Assembly (NCBI GenBank): GCA_049976245.1
Contig: JBMFIQ010000047.1
Location: 1-15,784, forward strand
DNA from: Microbacter sp049976245
GTDB lineage: Bacteria; Bacteroidota; Bacteroidia; Bacteroidales; Paludibacteraceae
Length of the DNA: 15,784 nucleotides
Direction: 5' to 3'
Shown here: positions 5,141 to 13,013 of the stretch, one piece after another
Numbering within the stretch: position 1 is the stretch's first letter
Layout of the letters: each line of letters opens with the position of its first letter
The notes under the pieces: generated by a model
The model's input: only the letters and a program-made list of their open reading frames with translations
Told to the model about the DNA's origin: nothing
Database searches by the model: none
Program-made: the position numbers and the translations under genes

Positions 5141-7330
5141 TTAATGATCAGAAAATGTCGGTATGTTGAGAGGCAGTTTTAAGGTGCGGTGTGCATTGAT
5201 TTTGAAAAAAGTTGCCTGACATTGGACTGCTCCGTTTTTGTTGCGGGTGCCTGTGGTTAGCAGGTCATTGCCAATGCTGAGTATCAATGAGCATGGGAAC
5301 TCGTTTTGGTTTTCCGATGCGATAAATGGCGGATGAAGCATCCCGTGTTGAATTGGTGCAATGGTGAAGTTTTGAAAATATCGGGGCATTGGGTTATTTT
5401 TTTCTCGAATTAATTTCAATTTGCCTGTCGGAATTTTCTCTGTCGATCCTTTTTGAAAATTAACGCTCACCCAATCATGGTCTTGTATGATTTCCGGTTT
5501 GTTGGTGTGTGGGTTAAAACGTGCCGGAATACCTAATGATCGGCAGGCTGCCACTAAAAACAAATCGCGGGACGGGATGTCGGCAATGCGATAAACAAAG
5601 ACTTTTTCGGGCGAAATGAACACAATGCCGGGTTGATTTGCCGTTTTGGTGATGCGAATGGAATCAGTGATCCATTGAATGAGGTTCGAAATGTTTTTTC
5701 GAAATGTTTCGATTTGATGATTGCTGAAGTGTTGCAGCAGAAATGAGCGCCAAGGTGTGATGGGTTCCGTTGCAATGCGGGGAGAAAGGACATATTGAAC
5801 AAAATCGTCATGATCGATGGATGCATCACAAAATGAGGGATGAGTTGTCCAACGTAAATGATCCGTTAAAACGGAAGCGTTGCAATCGCTTAAGTCTTTG
5901 TCAGTAAGTTGATCAGCCAGTGCAAGCACATAAGCCGGTGATGTAAATGCATTTTGTTTCAGATAAGAAGCTATTTGAGCCCAATTGCCGCGGCTATTGA
6001 CGATCAATTTCCGAACGGTATCGACTGACAAAAGATATTGATTCGCCAATTGATTTGCCCAAGCTGTGTCCTTGAAGGTGTTGATTTCATGTTGCCGAAT
6101 GGAATCTTCACGATGGAGGCGCAGGTTATTAGTCCATGCAACGGCTTGACTGACGGTGTCGTTGATTGAAACAGCCGGCGGAGGCATCATGGTGAACGCG
6201 ATCGATTGATGTGTGGGGATGGTGTGATGTAGGGTTAATATCAACGTGTCGTTGCTGTTTTTTGCATCCCATTTTTGCATTGCCCAAATCCCACGATGAA
6301 AAGCCCAAATCATGAGATCTCCTTTGCCCGCATCAAGAGATGTGTTGCCCTGTGCGTTCGTGACGGTTTGGGTGAGCGGGAAAAAGGCTGCGTAGTTGTA
6401 CACCATCCAGTTAACATGGCAACTGTCAACAGATTTGTTTAACGAATCGACTATGTGAACCACTATTTTTCTGACCGGAGCATAACGAGCGGTCAGGTTG
6501 AGTTCCGAAAACCTGTCGGTTGTTACAATAGCCGAAGTGTCGTTGGGATCAGGTCCAAATGTGTAAGTTTTAATGAGCATGGCACGCTTTACCGCTGCGT
6601 CAAACCATGCTTCATCGAGGTATGGAGCCGGTTCGCAAGCGCCCATGTAATGCCATTGACCGTCTATCCACACTTCAACCCATGCATGATTGTCGTCCGT
6701 GTGAGCCCATCGAGGCGTGAAAACCTGTCGGGCAGGAATGCCAACCGTACGAAGCGCCGTTACGGTGAACACCGATTCTTCTCCACAGCGTCCCACGGTA
6801 CGTTTCATCAAACCAAGAGGTGATAAAGTGCGGTTGTCGCTCATTTGATAGGATACCTGTTCATGACACCAATGATTGATTTCCAGAGCAGCTTGCTCCA
6901 TGTTGAGCCCTTGAACTCGTTCTTTCAACATGGGATACATCACCAACCGAAAGGAATCAAGGGGTTCATCGCTGACGCGCAGCGGTAACACATCCTGTAA
7001 AAAAATATTTTTGGGAATGCATTTTCCCCAAGGCATCTCTTGTTGTGCCAACAACGTCTGTTTGACGTTCTCCCAAAGAAAATGAACAGGATAGGTGAGA
7101 AGATCACTCAAAGGCATGTAAGCATAGAGGTATTCCATTGATTCTCTTTCATCTATACTCATGGGATGATGGTAAAGAAATGACCAAACATGAGCCGTAT
7201 CGCCCGTCCATTGTTTTTGTTTTTCAAGTTGTGAGGTGATTAGAAAATGGTTGGACGAAGTCTGACTTTCGGCTGTTGCACTCCAATACAAAAGCAACGA
7301 AACAAACCAAAAGAAAAGCGTTTTTTTCAT
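5141..7330 (-). CDS. Secreted transglutaminase-like protein with a second, degenerate domain
   Basis: A 729-residue exported protein. Residues 1-21 are a signal peptide (MKKTLFFWFVSLLLYWSATA). The first transglutaminase-core domain has GRCGEESVF with Cys182, GIPAR at 197-201, and DNHAWVEVW with His215, then WHYMGACEP, where the glutamate may complete the site. A central region (about 290-390) looks like a beta-sandwich domain. Near the C-terminus a second similar fold occurs: SRDLFLVAACRSLGIPARF, with GIPAR at 600-604, and DHDWVSVNF with His618. By spacing the catalytic Cys position is Ile585, so this copy should not be catalytic by that mechanism. Bacterial members often act as proteases or peptidoglycan-related hydrolases; the substrate here is unknown. 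It faces the secreted protein at 7695 across a shared divergent region, which makes a link possible but unproven. Confidence 0.85.
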   Translation of the reverse strand: MKKTLFFWFVSLLLYWSATAESQTSSNHFLITSQLEKQKQWTGDTAHVWSFLYHHPMSIDERESMEYLYAYMPLSDLLTYPVHFLWENVKQTLLAQQEMPWGKCIPKNIFLQDVLPLRVSDEPLDSFRLVMYPMLKERVQGLNMEQAALEINHWCHEQVSYQMSDNRTLSPLGLMKRTVGRCGEESVFTVTALRTVGIPARQVFTPRWAHTDDNHAWVEVWIDGQWHYMGACEPAPYLDEAWFDAAVKRAMLIKTYTFGPDPNDTSAIVTTDRFSELNLTARYAPVRKIVVHIVDSLNKSVDSCHVNWMVYNYAAFFPLTQTVTNAQGNTSLDAGKGDLMIWAFHRGIWAMQKWDAKNSNDTLILTLHHTIPTHQSIAFTMMPPPAVSINDTVSQAVAWTNNLRLHREDSIRQHEINTFKDTAWANQLANQYLLSVDTVRKLIVNSRGNWAQIASYLKQNAFTSPAYVLALADQLTDKDLSDCNASVLTDHLRWTTHPSFCDASIDHDDFVQYVLSPRIATEPITPWRSFLLQHFSNHQIETFRKNISNLIQWITDSIRITKTANQPGIVFISPEKVFVYRIADIPSRDLFLVAACRSLGIPARFNPHTNKPEIIQDHDWVSVNFQKGSTEKIPTGKLKLIREKNNPMPRYFQNFTIAPIQHGMLHPPFIASENQNEFPCSLILSIGNDLLTTGTRNKNGAVQCQATFFKINAHRTLKLPLNIPTFSDH

Positions 7331-7374
7331 TTGAATTAGCGCATGACAAAAAGATTGATCGTCAACACGTCACA

Positions 7375-7382
7375 CAAAAGTA
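7375..7382 (-). promoter_or_regulatory. Putative -7 box TACTTTTG for the transglutaminase-like gene
   Basis: Matches TAnnTTTG on the minus strand 45 nt upstream of the start codon, for a leader near 38 nt. No TTTG is seen at the expected -33 distance. Confidence 0.4.
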
Positions 7383-7510
7383 AATAAAAATTTCACCATT
7401 CGTATCAGCATTCTTCTTATTAGGGTTTATCGCATTCAGATGAAATTTAGAAATGCCTCAATGAGCTGAAAATAACAGCTTTTTTGAGAATAATTTGAAC
7501 AGTTTGAATG

Positions 7511-7518
7511 TATCTTTG
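7511..7518 (+). promoter_or_regulatory. Putative -7 box TATCTTTG for the 7695 gene
   Basis: Perfect TAnnTTTG on the plus strand. TTTG motifs lie 13 and 24 nt upstream (7494-7497 and 7483-7486), neither at ideal spacing. Transcription from about 7525 would give an unusually long leader of about 170 nt. Confidence 0.45.
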
Positions 7519-7560
7519 AATCAGTTTTTAGACTAACGACAAATGATGTGTGGTCATTTA

Positions 7561-7591
7561 CGATCTCCTTCGGTGCGAGATTGAGATCTCG
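7561..7591 (+). promoter_or_regulatory. Two mutually exclusive hairpins in the 7695 leader
   Basis: GAGAT at 7577-7581 can pair either with ATCTC at 7563-7567 (7 bp including a G-T pair, with a loop containing CTTCGG) or, as CGAGAT 7576-7581, with ATCTCG at 7586-7591 (6 bp, TGAG loop). The two structures compete for the same bases. This resembles a switchable leader but could be coincidental; no known riboswitch class is recognised. Confidence 0.4.
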
Positions 7592-7694
7592 TTGGTATTA
7601 AGAAAAGCAGAAAGTATGGTGTACGATCTTGAACGATCAATCATTTTTTTATAAAACAGGTTGAAAGCGATTTAACAAAAAATGATTTAAGCAT

Positions 7695-8984
7695 ATGATG
7701 AAGAAATATTTATTTTTCCGGTTTTTCCTGTTTTGGTGTATGGTGCTTCCATGGGGAGTCGCGGCACAAGATTTCATCTCCATTCAGGGAAGAGTGATCG
7801 ATGCGCTCAATCATCATCCCATTCCGGCCGCATCGGTCCAAATTCGAGGATCGTCGGTGGGCATTGTTACCAATTCTGACGGACAATTTATGCTTAAGGT
7901 GCCAAAAGGGTTGCAAAATGACAGTGTTCGGATTTCATTCATTGGCTTCAAAACAGCGATTGTTCCCATTGAATCGCTTTTAGAACATTCTCCAAAAAAT
8001 GTGATTCGAATGGAACCGGCTGTTTACAATTTGAATGATATCACCGTGCTTTCGGGGAATGCTTTATCGTTAGTTCAGGATGCGTTTGCCAATACGGTGA
8101 AAAATTACGGTAAAACTCCGATGGGCATGACGGGATTTTATCGTGAGATGATCAAAAAAGGGAATCGTTACATTGCTATCAGTGAAGCGGTTTTGAATAT
8201 TTTGAAGGCATCTTACAACAATCCCTTTGCCGTGGATCAGGCTGCTATTTACAAAGGGCGTGGCATTGTTGATCATTCACAAATCGATACGTTGTTCATG
8301 AAATTTCAGGGAGGCATCACTTCGGCACTCTCGCTCGATGTCATGAAAAATTCTTTTATCGGAGGAACCCCTTTAGATGAAATCGGCGCAGATTATCAAT
8401 TTACCTATGGCACTCCCGAGATGATTGACAATCGATTAAATTATGTCGTCGATTTTGATCAACGACCCGAAACCAGAGGCGATATTCTTTTTCGTGGAAA
8501 GATCTACATTGATGTCAAAACGTTGGCTGTAACTCGGATTGATTTTAATATGAATGTAGAGAATCGTCCGGAAGCGGCTTCTTTGTTTATTTTGAAGAAA
8601 CCGACAGGTGTCAGGGTCGATGTCGTGTCGGCTCATTACGAAGTCAATTATAAGGAACAGGATCATCGATGGTTTTATAATTACGCTTCCATGGAGGTGA
8701 AGTTTAAGTGCAAATGGCCTAAACATCTGTTTAGCAATATTTTTACCGTAAAGGGAGAATTGGCTATTACCAATCATACGCATGATGTCTCAAAGATTCC
8801 TTCTCAGGATCGGGTTAAATGGAATGACATTGTGTCCGATAAAGTGGCGAATTTTCAAAACGACAATTTTTGGGAATCGTACAACGTGATTGAGCCGGAA
8901 AAACCCATTTATCAGGTCATTCAACGCATTGCAAAACAGTTGAAGCGCATTGAACAAAAAGAACAGAAAGAGAAAAATCAATAA
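7695..8984 (+). CDS. Secreted carboxypeptidase-like regulatory domain protein
   Basis: A 429-residue exported protein. The N-terminal 24-25 residues are a signal peptide ending GVAA before QDF. Residues about 28-110 form a CarboxypepD_reg-like beta-sandwich (ISIQGRVIDALNHHPIPAASVQIRG, then GIVTNSDGQFMLKVPKG and SVRISFIGFKT), the module that precedes many Bacteroidota outer-membrane proteins. The rest (about 120-415) is of a type often annotated only with this domain; it contains TGFYREMIKKGNRYIAISEAV and regularly spaced beta-strand-like segments. No TonB-dependent barrel follows, so it is not a SusC-type receptor. The C-terminus is strongly charged (QLKRIEQKEQKEKNQ). Location is probably periplasmic or outer-membrane associated. 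Two adjacent ATG codons (7695, 7698) are possible starts. The molecular role is unknown. Confidence 0.8.
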   Translation: MMKKYLFFRFFLFWCMVLPWGVAAQDFISIQGRVIDALNHHPIPAASVQIRGSSVGIVTNSDGQFMLKVPKGLQNDSVRISFIGFKTAIVPIESLLEHSPKNVIRMEPAVYNLNDITVLSGNALSLVQDAFANTVKNYGKTPMGMTGFYREMIKKGNRYIAISEAVLNILKASYNNPFAVDQAAIYKGRGIVDHSQIDTLFMKFQGGITSALSLDVMKNSFIGGTPLDEIGADYQFTYGTPEMIDNRLNYVVDFDQRPETRGDILFRGKIYIDVKTLAVTRIDFNMNVENRPEAASLFILKKPTGVRVDVVSAHYEVNYKEQDHRWFYNYASMEVKFKCKWPKHLFSNIFTVKGELAITNHTHDVSKIPSQDRVKWNDIVSDKVANFQNDNFWESYNVIEPEKPIYQVIQRIAKQLKRIEQKEQKEKNQ

Positions 8985-9003
8985 CAGGCGAGTGATTAAA
9001 AGC

Positions 9004-9035
9004 GAAACTCCGACATTTTTTAGTGCCGGAGTTTC
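9004..9035. terminator. Hairpin between convergent genes, probable shared terminator
   Basis: GAAACTCCG (9004-9012) pairs perfectly with CGGAGTTTC (9027-9035), and a further CA/TG pair inside follows one mismatch. It lies 19 nt past the stop of the 7695 gene and 18 nt past that of galM, so it can serve both directions. The flanking T-tracts are short: TTGT after it on plus, GCTTTTAAT on minus. Confidence 0.7.
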
Positions 9036-9053
9036 TTGTAAAATGAGTGGAAA

Positions 9054-10091
9054 TCATTTAATACTAAATCGATAGACGGTGGTTTCGTCGTATTTTTCAT
9101 GAGGACGTAACACCGACGTTGGGAAATGAGCAAAATTTGGAGCGCAGGGAAAGCCTTGCGTTTCCAAGCAAACAGCATATCGCACGTCGTAGCTTTTCCC
9201 GTATTTTCCAATGTGGTTTTCAATCCAATTGCCGGTGTAAACCTGAATGCCTGGTTGCGTGGTGAAGACTTGCATCAATCGTCCGCTTTGTGGTTCATGC
9301 AGTGAAGCCGCCCATGCCAAATCATGTGCTTGTTGTTTTTTGATCACCCAATTGTTGTCAATGCCCCGTCCAAAAGTGAATTGATTAAAATCGGCATGGA
9401 TGCGATCACGGATGATCACCGGTTGACGAAAATCCATCAGGGTATTGTTCACTGCAGCGATTTCTCCCGTTGGAGCTTGTGTTTCGTCTAATGGCGTATA
9501 AAAATCGGCATTCACCATCAATGCATGATCTTCAATTGTTCCGTTTCCGGCTCCTTTCAAGTTGAAAAACGAATGTTGGGTCAGATTGATAATCGTTGCC
9601 TGATCGGTTGTTGCCTCATAATGAATCTTTAACTCATTGTTGTCGGTCAGTTCATACGTTACCGTAACATGGAGATTTCCCGGATAACCTTCCTCTCCAT
9701 CAGGTGAAAAATGTGAGAGCACAATGTGCGATGCATCGGCCTCTTTCACTTGCCACACCGCGTCGTTGAATCCTTTATTGCCGCCATGAAGATGATTGGC
9801 TCCGTTGTTTACGGCCAATTGATATGTTTTTCCGTCCAATTCAAATCGTCCTTTTTTTATTCGATTGGCAAATCGTCCGCATACTGCTCCGAAAAAGGGT
9901 TCTTTGGTTAAATAATCATCAATGTTGTCAAATCCCAACACGACATCTTCTGCTTTTGCGTTTTTATCGGGCACCCAAAGGGATACAATTTTGGCGCCGA
10001 AATTTGTCACACTCATTTTGAGATGCCCTTTTTGGAGTTCGTATAAATCAATGTGTTGATTGGCTATTGTTTTTTTGAATGTTGTGTTCAT
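9054..10091 (-). CDS. galM: Aldose 1-epimerase (mutarotase)
   Basis: Interconverts the alpha and beta anomers of galactose and glucose, supplying the alpha-D-galactose that galactokinase uses. The 345-residue product has the family length and motifs: GRFANRIKKGRF (72-83), NHLHGG with His102, TQHSFFNL with His173 (the expected general acid), DNNW, and LETQGFPCAPNF with Glu310 (the expected general base), then the conserved SVLRPHEKYDETTVYRF ending. There is no signal peptide, so it is cytoplasmic, unlike the lipoprotein versions found in some polysaccharide loci. It lies 109 nt downstream of galK on the same strand and is probably co-transcribed; no clear promoter box was found in the gap. Confidence 0.95.
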   Translation of the reverse strand: MNTTFKKTIANQHIDLYELQKGHLKMSVTNFGAKIVSLWVPDKNAKAEDVVLGFDNIDDYLTKEPFFGAVCGRFANRIKKGRFELDGKTYQLAVNNGANHLHGGNKGFNDAVWQVKEADASHIVLSHFSPDGEEGYPGNLHVTVTYELTDNNELKIHYEATTDQATIINLTQHSFFNLKGAGNGTIEDHALMVNADFYTPLDETQAPTGEIAAVNNTLMDFRQPVIIRDRIHADFNQFTFGRGIDNNWVIKKQQAHDLAWAASLHEPQSGRLMQVFTTQPGIQVYTGNWIENHIGKYGKSYDVRYAVCLETQGFPCAPNFAHFPTSVLRPHEKYDETTVYRFSIK

Positions 10092-10124
10092 CTCTCTATT
10101 TGTTTTTCGTTGATGAATAAAATA

Positions 10125-10175
10125 GATGAAGTCCTTAGGGTTGAAATGAAAGCGTCTTCATTGTGATGCTTCATC
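10125..10175 (-). other. Nested inverted repeats between galK and galM
   Basis: An outer GATGAAG/CTTCATC pair (10125-10131 with 10169-10175) encloses an inner AATGAA/TTCATT stem (10145-10150 with 10157-10162, 6-nt loop). On the minus strand no T-tract follows, so it is more likely an RNA-processing or stability structure, or chance, than a terminator. Confidence 0.35.
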
Positions 10176-10200
10176 AATTGATTTACAGACAAGCGTTTAC

Positions 10201-11373
10201 TTATGACTCTAAAGGCAACTGACAGGCACCGTCGCCAATTTCAGCCACGTAGAAATCGGGTGTAATGCCGGTTTTGGCTTTGTAGGCGGCGCCAACTTTT
10301 TCAATAAACGGTTCGATGGCTTCATTTTTTACCAAACTGACGGTACAACCGCCAAATCCACCGCCTGTCATACGTGAACCAATCACTCCGTCAATTTTCC
10401 ATGCTTCTTCGACCATGGTGTCAAGTTCAGGGCCGGTCACTTCGTAGTCGTCGCGTAAAGATATGTGTGAAGCATTCATCAGTTTGCCAAATAGCTTGAT
10501 GTCGCCGGCTTTCAATGCTTTTACCGCATCAGTGGTGCGTTGAACTTCCGTCACCACGTGGCGGGCGCGCTTGTGTGCTACCGGATCGCTGTCCAACGAT
10601 GATTCGACTTGTTTGAAATCGGCTTCGGTAAGTTCTGCCAAATAATGAATGGGACGAACTTTTGAAATCAGTTCCACGGCTTTTTGGCATTCAGCTACGC
10701 GTTGATTGTAAGCACCTGAATCTAATTTATGTGGACTGTGTGTATTGGATATCAGTACTTTGATGCCCTGAAGTTTGACGGGAACAAGTTCAAAATCGAG
10801 GGTGATGCAATCTAAAAAAATGGCATGATCTTTGGCTCCGTTGGCACTGGCAAATTGATCCATAATACCACAGTTGACACCGACAAATTCGTTTTCTGCT
10901 TTTTGCCCAATCTTGGCAATCTCCACGCGGTTGAGCTGGGTGCCATATACCTCATTCAACATGTAGCCCGTGACCACTTCCAACGAAGCGGAGGAAGAAA
11001 GCCCTGCTCCATTGGGTACATCGCCCCAAATCAACAGATCAAGTCCAAAAGGGAACGTAAATCCACGTTTGATGAATTGATCAAAAACGCCCATCGGATA
11101 GTTAACCCACGATTTGCCTTGTGGCTTTTGAAGTTGATCAAGAGATGTTTCCACCACTTCCGGTTGGTTGAGCGAACGAAAGCGAATTACTTTATCATCA
11201 TTCTTGCGGCAAAGCAGGTAGGTGCCGAAACTGAGCGCACATGGAAATACGAAGCCGCCGTTATAGTCGGTGTGTTCTCCAATTAAATTGACACGCCCGG
11301 GAGCAAAGTAAAGGGCATCTGCCGGTTTTCCATACAAGGTAATAAAGGCCTCTTTTAATTCTTTTGTATTCAT
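10201..11373 (-). CDS. galK: Galactokinase
   Basis: Phosphorylates alpha-D-galactose with ATP to galactose-1-phosphate, the first committed step of the Leloir pathway, in the cytoplasm. The 390-residue product shows the galactokinase signature GRVNLIGEHTDYNGG (26-40), the GHMP ATP-binding loop PNGAGLSSSASL (120-131) and the C-terminal GSRMTGGGFGGCTVSLV motif. The start at 11373 matches family N-termini; an in-frame ATG at 11418 would add 15 residues with no family counterpart. galM follows downstream. galT and galE are not in the window, and the sugar transporter that often sits with these genes in Bacteroides is absent. No confident promoter was identified in the long upstream region. Confidence 0.96.
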   Translation of the reverse strand: MNTKELKEAFITLYGKPADALYFAPGRVNLIGEHTDYNGGFVFPCALSFGTYLLCRKNDDKVIRFRSLNQPEVVETSLDQLQKPQGKSWVNYPMGVFDQFIKRGFTFPFGLDLLIWGDVPNGAGLSSSASLEVVTGYMLNEVYGTQLNRVEIAKIGQKAENEFVGVNCGIMDQFASANGAKDHAIFLDCITLDFELVPVKLQGIKVLISNTHSPHKLDSGAYNQRVAECQKAVELISKVRPIHYLAELTEADFKQVESSLDSDPVAHKRARHVVTEVQRTTDAVKALKAGDIKLFGKLMNASHISLRDDYEVTGPELDTMVEEAWKIDGVIGSRMTGGGFGGCTVSLVKNEAIEPFIEKVGAAYKAKTGITPDFYVAEIGDGACQLPLES

Positions 11374-11453
11374 TTTCAAATAGATATGTGATTGATGGTC
11401 GGTTTCTTTAAGCTGCACAATTTAACAAAAAAAGTTGATGAATTACCTATTAT

Positions 11454-11523
11454 TTTGGTTATTTCTTTTTTGGAGGTGCTATCATTTTTTTTTTTAGTGT
11501 AACTTCGTGCAAATACTTTGTGC
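11454..11523 (+). repeat. Dispersed repeat R2, copy Y (promoter-like)
   Basis: Starts TTTGGTTATTTC, continues GGTGCTATCATTTTT with an expanded T-run, and ends ACTTTGTGC. It aligns with 286-351 on the opposite strand at about 86% of positions. Its promoter-like core is TAACTTCG (11500-11507), one base off TAnnTTTG. GTGCAAA occurs twice, at 11508-11514 and 11520-11526. It points toward the possible small ORF at 11578, whose ATG lies 71 nt beyond the core; in copy X an ATG also lies 69 nt beyond it, but that frame stops after two codons. Confidence 0.7.
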
Positions 11524-11577
11524 AAACGCTGTGATACAAAAAACACAAAGAAGAGGCAAAACATACACAAAATCATA

Positions 11578-11697
11578 ATGGATAATAAAGAAGAAAATGA
11601 GTTATCAAAAATAATCCAAGTCGCCGTTTCGCTCGGATTTGAACTAACAAACCGGAATATTTACGTCAATATGAGACTGAGTAAAAATTTAGCGTAA
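11578..11697 (+). CDS. Possible 39-codon small ORF, unrecognised
   Basis: The frame starts MDNKEENELSK, contains IIQVAVSLGFELTNRN and ends KNLA. It is soluble-looking, with an acidic N-terminus and a basic C-terminus, and has no signal peptide or membrane segment. It lies downstream of repeat R2 copy Y, which may act as its promoter. I recognise no family. A different frame stays open just after it (11693-11818), so a decayed, frameshifted longer gene is conceivable, but a 42-codon open stretch is not unusual in A/T-rich DNA. Confidence 0.3.
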   Translation: MDNKEENELSKIIQVAVSLGFELTNRNIYVNMRLSKNLA

Positions 11698-11927
11698 AGC
11701 TGTGATCAATGAGAATATTTTCGGAACAAGTTTTCGCTTTATTCAAATTGGCGTTACGCAGTTGAGTGAGCATGCGTTAAATTGGGAGTTAATTCTTACA
11801 TGCATCAGTCCATCCGAATGAGTGACCATGTTGGTTACAATATATTGAAATAATGTGATTTCAGGGGAACCCGCAACAATGAATTTACGGAAACGTGGAT
11901 GAGCAAAAAAGATTCGATGCAAATGGT

Positions 11928-11935
11928 TATCTTTG
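11928..11935 (+). promoter_or_regulatory. Putative -7 box TATCTTTG for ruvB
   Basis: Perfect TAnnTTTG on the plus strand, 20 nt before the ATG, giving a leader of about 14 nt. No TTTG is seen at -33. The surrounding TTATCTTTGCA is identical to that in front of the sterol reductase gene (minus strand, about 4979-4969). Confidence 0.5.
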
Positions 11936-11955
11936 CATTTTGAAAATCTCACCTC

Positions 11956-12975
11956 ATGGATCGTTTTGATATACGTGATTCACAGTTACGAAATGATACG
12001 GACAAAGAATATGAGATGGCATTGCGTCCGCTTACGTTTGCTGATTTTAACGGGCAAAATAAAGTCATTGAAAACTTATCCGTATTTGTTCAGGCAGCCC
12101 GATTGAGGGGTGAATCGCTGGATCATGTGTTGTTGCACGGACCTCCGGGTTTAGGCAAGACAACCCTCTCGAACATCATTGCCAATGAGTTGGGTGTCGG
12201 TTTGAAAATGACTTCGGGGCCGGTGCTTGACAAACCGGGCGATTTGGCGGGTTTGTTGACTTCGTTAGAGCCCAATGAAGTCTTGTTTATTGATGAGATT
12301 CATCGATTAAGTCCCATCGTAGAAGAGTACCTCTATTCGGCAATGGAGGATTATCGCATTGATATCATGATCGATAAAGGACCAAGCGCTCGCTCGATTC
12401 AATTAAAAATCAATCCTTTCACGTTGGTGGGCGCCACTACGCGAAGCGGATTGTTGACCAGTCCTCTCAGAGCCCGATTTGGCATTAATTTTCATTTGGA
12501 ATATTATGATGATTCGGTGTTGGTTTCCATTATTCAACGCTCGGCTCATCTTTTGAATGTGGATTGTTCGCATGAGGCGGCTTCTGAAATTGCTTCACGC
12601 AGTCGTGGGACACCTCGTATTGCCAATGCATTGCTTCGTCGTGTTCGCGATTTTGCTCAAGTGAAAGGGGATGGGAAAATTGATCATTCCATTGCCGTTT
12701 TTGCCCTCGAAGCGCTCAACATTGATCAATATGGTTTGGATGAAGTTGATAACAAAATTTTGCTCACCATCATTGATAAGTTTCAAGGAGGGCCTGTTGG
12801 TTTGTCAACCATTGCCACTGCGTTGAGTGAAGATCAGGGAACGATAGAAGAGGTGTATGAGCCTTTTTTGATCAAGGAAGGTTTTTTGAAACGAACGCCG
12901 CGTGGACGTGAAGTGACTGAGCTGGCGTATCAACATTTAGGGCGCAAGAAGAGCGATCAGCCCACGTTATTCTAA
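11956..12975 (+). CDS. ruvB: Holliday junction branch migration helicase subunit RuvB
   Basis: The motor of the RuvABC system, an AAA+ ATPase that forms hexameric rings on DNA and drives branch migration of Holliday junctions during recombinational repair. The 339-residue product has the expected length. The N-terminus DRFDIRDSQL leads into ALRPLTFADFNGQ; Walker A is GPPGLGKTT (62-70), Walker B is FIDEIHRL (111-118), sensor 1 is GATTRSG (159-165), and the arginine-finger region SPLRARFG follows. The C-terminal winged-helix domain ends TPRGREVTELAYQHLG. The first ATG suits the family N-terminus. There is no Shine-Dalgarno, as is usual in this phylum. The flippase gene starts 38 nt downstream, so read-through transcription is likely. 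ruvA and ruvC are not in the window. Confidence 0.98.
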   Translation: MDRFDIRDSQLRNDTDKEYEMALRPLTFADFNGQNKVIENLSVFVQAARLRGESLDHVLLHGPPGLGKTTLSNIIANELGVGLKMTSGPVLDKPGDLAGLLTSLEPNEVLFIDEIHRLSPIVEEYLYSAMEDYRIDIMIDKGPSARSIQLKINPFTLVGATTRSGLLTSPLRARFGINFHLEYYDDSVLVSIIQRSAHLLNVDCSHEAASEIASRSRGTPRIANALLRRVRDFAQVKGDGKIDHSIAVFALEALNIDQYGLDEVDNKILLTIIDKFQGGPVGLSTIATALSEDQGTIEEVYEPFLIKEGFLKRTPRGREVTELAYQHLGRKKSDQPTLF

Positions 12976-13013
12976 TCATTTGGCGCAATCTCCGGTTAAC
13001 GAATTCTTTATTT

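Larger units (their letters stand above)
7331..7694. other. 364-nt divergent promoter region and structured leader
   Basis: This noncoding stretch separates two divergent genes for exported proteins. It carries a minus-strand -7 box at 7375-7382, a plus-strand -7 box at 7511-7518, and a plus-strand leader of about 170 nt with several small hairpins (7541-7559, 7561-7591). The longest plausible small frame in the leader is about 13 codons (from about 7542), with no supporting evidence. Confidence 0.6.
11374..11955. other. 582-nt divergent intergenic region between galK and ruvB
   Basis: Contains repeat R2 copy Y (11454-11523) with an 11-nt T-run (11485-11495), a possible 39-codon ORF (11578-11697), and the ruvB promoter box (11928-11935). 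The stretch 11698-11927 shows nothing I can name. Minus-strand promoter signals for galK are unclear; TATTTTTG (11613 down to 11606) matches the -7 consensus but lies about 230 nt from the galK start and inside the possible ORF. Confidence 0.6.

Noticed and set aside
10825..11286. 153-codon open frame on the plus strand opposite galK
   Set aside because: Shadow of galK coding constraint; no recognisable domain or promoter.
11374..11418. Upstream in-frame ATG that would extend galactokinase by 15 residues
   Set aside because: Family proteins begin close to the GRVNLIGEHTDYNGG motif as given by the 11373 start; the extension is not galactokinase-like.
11693..11818. 42-codon open stretch in the +1 frame after the 39-codon ORF
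   Set aside because: It has no start codon at its head, no recognisable motif, and its length is expected by chance; kept only as a hint of a possible frameshifted remnant.
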